Source: Microbacterium sp. ProA8 (GTDB lineage: Bacteria > Actinomycetota > Actinomycetes > Actinomycetales > Microbacteriaceae). From it: a DNA stretch of 64,000 nt. The notes beneath the pieces were generated by a model. That model saw only the letters and a list, made by a program, of their open reading frames with translations. It did not search any database and was not told the DNA's origin. Below are positions 58,665-64,000 of this stretch, piece by piece (within the stretch, counting starts at the first letter, position 1; every line of letters starts with the position of its first letter). The DNA lies in contig NZ_CP157000.1 of the NCBI RefSeq assembly GCF_039905635.1, positions 4,216,001 through 4,280,000 of the forward strand, read 5' to 3'. The translations under genes were made by a program, and so were the position numbers.

Positions 58665-59580
58665 ACGGGTCCTCGGGCTCCGCGATCTCCTCGACCGCGC
58701 CGGCGTCGACCACGAGACGACCGTCGGACGAAGAGCGCACGGTGCCCGTGATCGTCACCCACTGTCCGGTGCCCGGCGATGCGACGGCGCCGACGACGGG
58801 CAGGCTCGCGGGCTGCGCGTCGATCACGCAGTGCGTGATGACCAGGCGCGTGAGATCGAAGGCGCCGTCGGCCGCGGCGTCCGCCGGGGTGACGAAGCCG
58901 GTGAGCTCGATCGCGTCGCCGTCGAACGCCTCGGGGTTGGTCGCGGTCGCGAACACCGTCGCCCAGTCGCCGACGCCGAACGACGCGGTGTCGCCGGTCG
59001 AGGCCAGCTGCACGGTGTCGGCGCCGCCGAAGAGGGGCGTCGCCCCGACGTCGCGCGACATGGCGAGCTCGGCCGACAGCGACGCCGGCGGCAGCACCAG
59101 CGTCAGCACGACCACACCGGAAGCCGCGACCCCGCCGAGGACGGTGGCCGTCACGGCCGCGGGGTGGCGCGCGTCGTGGTCGTGGTCGCGCATCGGCTCG
59201 AGCGTTTCGACTCGCTCGTTCCTCGCTCGCTCAACGACCGGACTCCCGGTGGTCGAGCGAGGGCGACGAGACGAAACGCCACCGCCCCCGCCTTCGGCCC
59301 CGGTCGTTGAGCGAGCGAAGCGAGACGAAACGCCCGGCGCCCCCGCAGAACCGTGGCCGTGGTCGTGGCCGTGGTCGGCCTCGGCGCCGAGCGGCAGCGC
59401 GAACGACGCCACGGTGCCGACGAGCACCAGCACCGCCATCGATACGGCGAACCAGGTCGAGTCCGGGTTGATGTACAGCGCGAGCCGGTCGGTGACGGCG
59501 AGCGTGATGGTGACCACGGCGAGCGCGGCGGCGAGCCCGACGCCGAGCCACCGCGTGCCCACGAATCCGGCGTTACGCAA
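58654..59580 (-). CDS. TIGR03943 family membrane protein
   Basis: 308 residues. Two or three N-terminal transmembrane helices (about 8-30, 44-64 and 140-162) and a C-terminal soluble domain (about 175-308; GDAIELTGFV, DLTRLVITHCVIDAQPASLPVVGA, GQWVTITGTV). Members pair with YraQ-like permeases (B. subtilis YcgQ/YcgR). A histidine-rich loop HGHDHGHG (about 70-76) may bind metal. It is followed by an insertion of dispersed-repeat copies (about 80-125). Overlaps the permease gene by 8 bp. Confidence 0.88.
   Translation of the reverse strand: MRNAGFVGTRWLGVGLAAALAVVTITLAVTDRLALYINPDSTWFAVSMAVLVLVGTVASFALPLGAEADHGHDHGHGSAGAPGVSSRFARSTTGAEGGGGGVSSRRPRSTTGSPVVERARNERVETLEPMRDHDHDARHPAAVTATVLGGVAASGVVVLTLVLPPASLSAELAMSRDVGATPLFGGADTVQLASTGDTASFGVGDWATVFATATNPEAFDGDAIELTGFVTPADAAADGAFDLTRLVITHCVIDAQPASLPVVGAVASPGTGQWVTITGTVRSSSDGRLVVDAGAVEEIAEPEDPYEY
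59200..59333. repeat. Dispersed palindromic repeat, copies D (in-frame cluster)
   Basis: One inverted copy (59200-59240) and two forward copies (about 59250-59280 and 59299-59333), all within the TIGR03943 gene next to the His-rich loop. They are read in frame as SSRFARSTTG, SSRRPRSTTG and VVERARNERVETLE. Confidence 0.9.
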
Positions 59581-60583
59581 GGAGGTTCACCGCCGTCCCG
59601 ATGACGAAGGCCGACAGCACCACCACGACGACGATGCCGGCGAGCGTCCGCCACGTGAAGGTCGTGCGCATGAGGGCGAGCATCTTGACGTCGACGAGCG
59701 GGCCGACGAGCAGGAACGCGACGATCGACCCCGGCGTGAACGTCGAGGCGAACGACAGCGCGAAGAACGCGTCGACGTTCGAGCAGATCGACACCACCAT
59801 CGCGAGCGCCATCATCGCGACGATCGACAGCGCGGGGTTCGCGCCGATGGCCAGCAGCGCCTCGCGCGGGATCAGCACCTGCACCGCCCCGGCCAGCGCC
59901 GAGCCGATGACGAGCGCCGGCATCACGGCGCGCAGCTCGATCACGAACTGCGCGAGCGTGCGGCGCCACCTGCCTCCCGGTTCGTGCGTGACGAGCTCGC
60001 ACGTGTCGCGGAAGCGGTCGGTGAGCAGGGCGTCGGGAGACGGATGCCGCGAGTACAGCCACCCGATGAGGTTGGCGATCGCGTACCCGCCGAGGATGCG
60101 CGCGACGAGGATGCCGTCGCTGAAGCCGAACGCCTGGTGCGTCGTGAGGATCACGATGGGGTTCACGATCGGCGCCGCGATGAGGAACGTGAGCGTCTCG
60201 GGCACCGAGAAGCCGCGCATCAGCAGGCCGCGCGCGAACGGCACGTTGCCGCACTCGCAGACGGGCACGATCATGCCGAGCAGCGACAGCACCGCGCGGC
60301 GCGCCCACGCGCGGCGCGGCATCCATCGCTCGATGACCCCCGGCGGCACCCACACCTGCACGACGATCGACAGCACGACGCCGAGGGCGACGAACGGCAG
60401 CGACTCGATGAGCACGCTGATCGCGAGCGTGAGCCCGTCCTGGGCACGGGTGGGCAGGGATGCCGGGAACAGCGTGGGCGCGAGCCAGTCGACGAGGAAC
60501 AGTCCGGCGACGAGGGCGAGGCCCACGCCGAGCCACAGCAGCGTGCGCGCCTGCGCGGACGGCCGCGGCGCGGCATCCGTCAT
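59573..60583 (-). CDS. YraQ/UPF0718-family permease
   Basis: 336 residues, about eight or nine transmembrane helices. PVCECGNVPFARGLLMRG carries the family CxCGN motif, repeated in degenerate form later (VSICSNVDAFFALSF). APIVNPIVILTTHQAF is also conserved. These proteins resemble ArsP-like permeases, and their substrates are mostly unknown. It lies 43 bp after the Fur-family gene and overlaps the TIGR03943 gene. Position in a zinc operon suggests zinc-linked transport or metallochaperone export (inference). Confidence 0.88.
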   Translation of the reverse strand: MTDAAPRPSAQARTLLWLGVGLALVAGLFLVDWLAPTLFPASLPTRAQDGLTLAISVLIESLPFVALGVVLSIVVQVWVPPGVIERWMPRRAWARRAVLSLLGMIVPVCECGNVPFARGLLMRGFSVPETLTFLIAAPIVNPIVILTTHQAFGFSDGILVARILGGYAIANLIGWLYSRHPSPDALLTDRFRDTCELVTHEPGGRWRRTLAQFVIELRAVMPALVIGSALAGAVQVLIPREALLAIGANPALSIVAMMALAMVVSICSNVDAFFALSFASTFTPGSIVAFLLVGPLVDVKMLALMRTTFTWRTLAGIVVVVVLSAFVIGTAVNLLA

Positions 60584-60626
60584 CGTCGCGTGATCGTGCC
60601 CCGCAGAGCGCGCCCGCGTCGTCGGG

Positions 60627-61052
60627 TCAGATCGCGTCACGCTCGGCGTCACGCTTGTCGTCGGCGGCCGCCGCACACGACCCGCAGAGCCCGAAGATGT
60701 CGACGACGTGCTCGGCGTCGCGGAATCCGTGGCGCTCGGCCGTGCGCTTCGCCCACTGCTCGACGTCGGTCGCCTCGATCTCGACGGTGAGCCCGCAGGA
60801 GCGGCAGATCAGGTGGTGGTGGTGGCCCGTGCTGGTGCAGGCGCGGTAGAGCGCCTCGCCCTCGGGGCTCTGCAGCGAATCGGCGTCGCCCTGGGCGGCG
60901 AGCCCGGCGAGCGTCCGGTACACGGTCGCCAGCCCGATGCCGGTGTTCTCGTCGCGGAGGGCGGCGTGCAGCGACTGTGCGCTCACGAATCCGCGGGCGT
61001 CCGAGAGGGCTTCGCGCACGCGCTCGCGCTGCCACGTGTTGCGCTGGACCAT
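60627..61052 (-). CDS. zur: Fur-family regulator, probably Zur
   Basis: 141 residues. Winged helix (about 1-80; VSAQSLHAALRDENTGIGLA, TVYRTLAGLAAQGDADSL). The metal/dimer domain has HHHHLICRSCG (regulatory His and first CxxC) and FGLCGSC (second CxxC of the structural zinc site). Zinc sensing is inferred from its place between znuB and the permease and from the Zur-type palindrome before znuA. ATG with TAGACT (61060-61065, minus strand) seven bases upstream, so it has its own promoter as well. Confidence 0.9.
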   Translation of the reverse strand: MVQRNTWQRERVREALSDARGFVSAQSLHAALRDENTGIGLATVYRTLAGLAAQGDADSLQSPEGEALYRACTSTGHHHHLICRSCGLTVEIEATDVEQWAKRTAERHGFRDAEHVVDIFGLCGSCAAAADDKRDAERDAI

Positions 61053-61103
61053 GCGGGCGAGTCTACCGACGGGTCCTGGACGTCGGCCGGGCGCGGTCCG
61101 CGA

Positions 61104-61967
61104 TCACGCGGCCGCCCTCGTCACGCGGTCGCGGCGGGCTCCGACGATGCGGCACACGACGTAGATGGCGAACGAGATCGTCGTGATGTACGGGCTCACG
61201 GGGAGGGTCCCCATGATCGCGAGCAGGATGCCGCCTACCGCCGACACGAAGCCGAACAGCGCCGACAGGAGGGGCACCGAGAGCGGCCCCGACGCGATCC
61301 GCACGGCCGCAGCGGCGGGCGTCACGAGCAGGGCCATGACGAGCAGCGCGCCGATGATGTGCACCGCGACGGCGACGATGAGCCCCAGCAGCAGCATGAA
61401 CACGAGCGAAACGGCGGTGGTCGGCACGCCGCGCGCGGCGGCCGACTGCGCGTCGAGCGAGTCGAACCGCAGGGGGCGCCAGATCAGCAGCAGGCCCAGC
61501 AGCACGACGGCGCCGATGCCGATCAGCCAGCCGAGCTGGTCCGACTGCACCGACACGATCTGTCCGGTGAGCAGGCTGAAGCGGTTGGCGCTGCGGCCGT
61601 CGTAGAGCGAGAGGAACAGGATGCCGAGGCCCAGCCCGAACGGCATCAGCACGCCGATGATCGAATTGCGGTCGCGGGCCTTCGCCCCGAGCACCCCGAT
61701 GATCGCCGCGGCGATCAGAGACCCGATGATCGACCCGGTGACGACGTCCCATCCGATGAGCAGCGCCGCGGCGGCGCCCGCGAACGACAGCTCGCTGATG
61801 CCGTGGACGGCGAACGCCATGTCCCGCTGCATGACGAACACGCCGACGAGCCCGCCGACGAGCCCCAGCACGGCGCCGGCCCACACCGAGTTCGATACCA
61901 GTCCGAGGATCTCGCCGTAGAAGGGCAGCCCGCCGAACATCGCGTCGGCGATGTCTTCCCAGTTCAC
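61104..61967 (-). CDS. znuB: Zinc ABC transporter permease
   Basis: 287 residues, eight or nine transmembrane helices of the ZnuB/MntB ABC-3 family. Typical parts are FVMQRDMAFAVHGISELSFAGAAAALLIG, GVLMPFGLGLGILFLSLYDG and HIIGALLVMALLVTPAAAAV. GTG start overlapping the znuC stop (GTGA). It forms the membrane channel for zinc delivered by ZnuA. Confidence 0.94.
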   Translation of the reverse strand: MNWEDIADAMFGGLPFYGEILGLVSNSVWAGAVLGLVGGLVGVFVMQRDMAFAVHGISELSFAGAAAALLIGWDVVTGSIIGSLIAAAIIGVLGAKARDRNSIIGVLMPFGLGLGILFLSLYDGRSANRFSLLTGQIVSVQSDQLGWLIGIGAVVLLGLLLIWRPLRFDSLDAQSAAARGVPTTAVSLVFMLLLGLIVAVAVHIIGALLVMALLVTPAAAAVRIASGPLSVPLLSALFGFVSAVGGILLAIMGTLPVSPYITTISFAIYVVCRIVGARRDRVTRAAA

Positions 61968-62800
61968 GCGTGCGCCTCACCGTCGTGGTGGTGATGGGAT
62001 GCCTCGGCATCCGGCGCGCCGACCACCACGAGCCGGTCGCCGGCGCGCAGCACGAAGACGTGCGCGCCGTAGAGCGCGGTGAGCACGTCGGAGCGCAGCA
62101 CCTCCTGCGGCGTCCCCAGCGTGAAGCGGCCGTTGGCGATGTAGAGGATGCGGTCGACCTTGCCGAGCACCGGGTTGATGTCGTGCGTCACGAGCAGCAC
62201 CGCGGCATCCTTCTCGCGGCGATGCCGGTCGATGAGACCGATGACGGCCTGCTGGTTGGCGAGGTCGAGGCTCGTGAGCGGCTCGTCGCACAGCAGCAGC
62301 GGCGGATCGTCGGCGAGGGCCTGGCCCGCGCGCAGGCGCTGCTGCTCGCCGCCCGAGAGGAGCCCGACCGGCCGATCGGCGAACTCGCGCGCGCCGACGG
62401 CGTCGATGAGCGTCTCGACGCGGGCGCGATCGCCGCGTCGCGGGATCGGCGGGCCGAAGCGGTGGCCGTCGACCCCGAGGGCGATGAGGTCGCGTCCGCG
62501 CAGCGAGGTGTCGCGGGGCAGCGGCCGGGCCTGCGGGATGTAGCCGATGCGCCGGTTGCCGCGGCTCGTGACGGGTGCGCCCTCGACGGTGATCTCGCCG
62601 CGCGAGAGCGGCTCGAGTCCCAGGATCGCCCGCAGCAGGGTGGTCTTGCCCGAGCCGCTGGGCCCGAGCACGGCGACCACCTCGCCGGCGTGCACGTCGA
62701 GGTCGAGTCCCGACCACAGCTCGCGGTCGCCGCGCTGCAGGGCAGCGTTCCTGATGCTCAGCACCACGGGACGACCGGCGTGCGCAGAGGCGGGTGTCAC
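61964..62800 (-). CDS. znuC: Zinc ABC transporter ATP-binding protein
   Basis: 278 residues. Walker A GPSGSGKTTLLRAI, Q-loop YIPQARPLPRD, signature LLSGGEQQRLRAGQAL, Walker B LLLCDEPLTSLD and H-loop VTHDINPVL. The C-terminus ends in a His cluster (SHHHHDGEAHA), which may bind zinc. GTG at 62800 overlapping the znuA stop (GTGA) is preferred to the frame start at 62845. Confidence 0.94.
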   Translation of the reverse strand: MTPASAHAGRPVVLSIRNAALQRGDRELWSGLDLDVHAGEVVAVLGPSGSGKTTLLRAILGLEPLSRGEITVEGAPVTSRGNRRIGYIPQARPLPRDTSLRGRDLIALGVDGHRFGPPIPRRGDRARVETLIDAVGAREFADRPVGLLSGGEQQRLRAGQALADDPPLLLCDEPLTSLDLANQQAVIGLIDRHRREKDAAVLLVTHDINPVLGKVDRILYIANGRFTLGTPQEVLRSDVLTALYGAHVFVLRAGDRLVVVGAPDAEASHHHHDGEAHA

Positions 62801-63873
62801 GCCTGCAGCGCCGTACTCAGCGCCTCGATGTTCGCCTGCATCCACGAGATGTAAGTCTCCCCCTCGGGCAGCGTTTCCGAAAACGCGATCACCGGGATGC
62901 CGAGCCCGTCGGCCTCGTCGACGATCTCCTGCGTCTCGGCGCCGCCGGTCTGCGCGTTGGTGATCACGACGCTCACGTCACCGCCCCGCACGAGCGCGAG
63001 GGATTCGAGCAGCGTCGCGGGCGCGACATCCTGCCCCTCCTCGACGGCCTCGCTGAACGCCTCGGGGGTCGCGTTCTCGAGCCCTGCGGCCTCGATCAGG
63101 TACACCGGCACCGGCTCGGTGACGAACACCTTCTCGCCGCCGTGCGCGGCGCCGATGTCGCCGAGCGAGGCCTCGAGCGTCTCGACCTCGGCGCCGAACG
63201 CCTCGGCGTTCGCGATGAAGGTCTCGGCGTCGGCCGGGCTCAGCTCACCGAGCTCATCGGCGATCGCAGAGGCGACGTGCGCGATCGTGTGCGGGTCGTA
63301 CCAGACGTGCTCGTTGAAGCCCTCGACGTGGTCGTGCTCGTGCTCGTCCGCTTCATGCTCATCCGCCGCGTGCTCATCGGCCGCGTGCTCGTCCGCCGCG
63401 TCGGCGGCGGCATCCGTCTCTGCCGCCTCCGTCCCGGTGGGGTCCGTCTCCTCGGCGCTCCCCTCGGCGGGCGGGTCGGCGTGGCCGGCGTTGTCGGGCC
63501 AGTCGTGCGAGTACTCGACCGCGGTGACGACCGGGGCCTCGGTGCCGCTCGACTCGATGAGCGCGTCGATGAACGCGTCGTAGCCGCCGCCGTTCTCGAT
63601 GATGAGGTCGGCCTTCGACACCGCGAGCTGGTCGCGCGCGCTGGGCTCGAACGAGTGCGGGTCCTGCGACTCGTTGCTGACGATCGAGGTGACGTCCACG
63701 AGGTCGCCGCCGACCTCGGCCGCGATCTGCCCGTAGACGTTCGTCGACGCGACGACCGAGAGCTTTCCGCTCGCCTCGTCGCCCGCCTCGGCCGTGCCCG
63801 CGCATCCGGCGAGGACGAGGGCGGATGCCGCCCCCAGGCCGAACACGGGCAGAAAGCGTCGCAGCGAAGTCAT
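62797..63873 (-). CDS. znuA: Zinc-binding lipoprotein of the Znu importer
   Basis: 358 residues. Lipobox VLAGC (about C24), then LSVVASTNVYGQIAAEVGGD. The metal ligands lie in QDPHSFEPS, NEHVWYDPHTIAHVA and VVITNAQTG. Between the first two ligands is the His/Asp/Glu-rich loop (DEHAADEHAADEHEADEHEHDH) typical of zinc-specific members. It captures zinc outside the cell. ATG with TAGAGT (63881-63886, minus strand) seven bases upstream and TTGAGA 17 bp further; a Zur-type palindrome covers the -35 region. Confidence 0.94.
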   Translation of the reverse strand: MTSLRRFLPVFGLGAASALVLAGCAGTAEAGDEASGKLSVVASTNVYGQIAAEVGGDLVDVTSIVSNESQDPHSFEPSARDQLAVSKADLIIENGGGYDAFIDALIESSGTEAPVVTAVEYSHDWPDNAGHADPPAEGSAEETDPTGTEAAETDAAADAADEHAADEHAADEHEADEHEHDHVEGFNEHVWYDPHTIAHVASAIADELGELSPADAETFIANAEAFGAEVETLEASLGDIGAAHGGEKVFVTEPVPVYLIEAAGLENATPEAFSEAVEEGQDVAPATLLESLALVRGGDVSVVITNAQTGGAETQEIVDEADGLGIPVIAFSETLPEGETYISWMQANIEALSTALQA

Positions 63874-63893
63874 GTGAGCGACTCTAACGCTAA

Positions 63894-63908
63894 TGAGAAT
63901 CGTTCTCA
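63894..63908. promoter_or_regulatory. Zur box in the znuA promoter
   Basis: TGAGAATCGTTCTCA, near-perfect palindrome like the actinobacterial Zur site (TGAAAATGATTTTCA). It overlaps the -35 TTGAGA (63904-63909, minus strand), 17 bp from the -10 TAGAGT. Zinc-loaded Zur should block transcription of the whole zinc operon. Confidence 0.85.
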
Positions 63909-63977
63909 AATCGCTGGCGGCGCCTCGCATGGAGCGCGCCCCGCAGCTCGCGTCGACGGCGCTGATATCGTCGGGCC

Positions 63978-64000
63978 GTGCAACTGCAGGCCGTCCGCCG
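63978..64000 (+). CDS. Possible start of the next gene (truncated by window end)
   Basis: GTG at 63978 opens a frame beginning MQLQAVRR. TATCGT (63966-63971) ends six bases before it, the leaderless pattern seen elsewhere in the window. Only seven codons are visible, so nothing can be said about function. Confidence 0.35.

Overview
The window is GC-rich actinobacterial chromosome. Gene density, codon use, many GTG starts, leaderless promoters and the recurrent word GGATGCCG/CGGCATCC point to the Microbacteriaceae, most likely Microbacterium or a close relative. That assignment is inferred from sequence style and gene content only. I saw no phage, IS element, integron, CRISPR array or rRNA. 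One tRNA gene (Gly, anticodon CCC) is present.

Layout. 1-3.2 kb: end of a SUMT/siroheme-type methyltransferase, then translationally coupled ferredoxin reductase, ferredoxin and a thioredoxin-reductase-like flavoprotein. 3.3-10.6 kb: small proteins, a two-component system, a PadR regulator, dCTP deaminase and a glycosyltransferase. 10.7-16.3 kb: tRNA-Gly, an unusual acyltransferase fusion, a methyltransferase, a VOC protein, a LacI-operator-controlled PfkB kinase and a GrpB protein. 16.3-33.5 kb: a uronic-acid polysaccharide utilisation locus. Twelve minus-strand genes run from a DUF2264 protein through an ABC importer, GH88 hydrolase, FAH protein, KduD, KduI, KDG kinase and KDPG aldolase to a GH35 beta-galactosidase. 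A heparinase-II/III-like lyase and a DeoR/LacI chimeric regulator are divergent. 33.5-44.3 kb: oxidoreductase, EamA transporter, degenerate beta-lactamase-fold lipoprotein, iron-regulated heme oxygenase, Pif1-like helicase, a MerR/flavoprotein pair and a CopD-CtaG fusion. 44.5-49 kb: HU, TetR/hydrolase pair, an esterase, and the ribosomal proteins L28, L33 and S14 in their zinc-free forms. 49.4-57.1 kb: a 1779-residue membrane protein, 3-methyladenine glycosylase and an MFS transporter. 57.2-63.9 kb: one minus-strand zinc operon (ZnuA, ZnuC, ZnuB, Zur-like regulator, YraQ-type permease, TIGR03943 protein and a propeller-like membrane-anchored protein) behind a palindromic Zur-type box.

How genes work together. 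In the uronate locus, a lyase would give unsaturated oligosaccharides, the ABC importer would take them up, GH88 would release the 4,5-unsaturated uronate, and KduI, KduD, KdgK and Eda would convert it to pyruvate and glyceraldehyde 3-phosphate. No importer ATPase gene is present. The divergent promoters of this locus share one palindromic -35 hexamer. In the zinc operon three genes of unclear role travel with the high-affinity zinc importer and its regulator. This is the best candidate for an under-described system here.

Sequence-level themes. About nineteen genes have a TANNNT-like -10 box ending 6-7 nt before the start codon, the signature of leaderless transcripts. A dispersed palindromic repeat (core GTTGAGCGAGCGA ... 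GAGACGAAACG) occurs at four loci, three of them inside otherwise conserved genes, where it is read through in frame.
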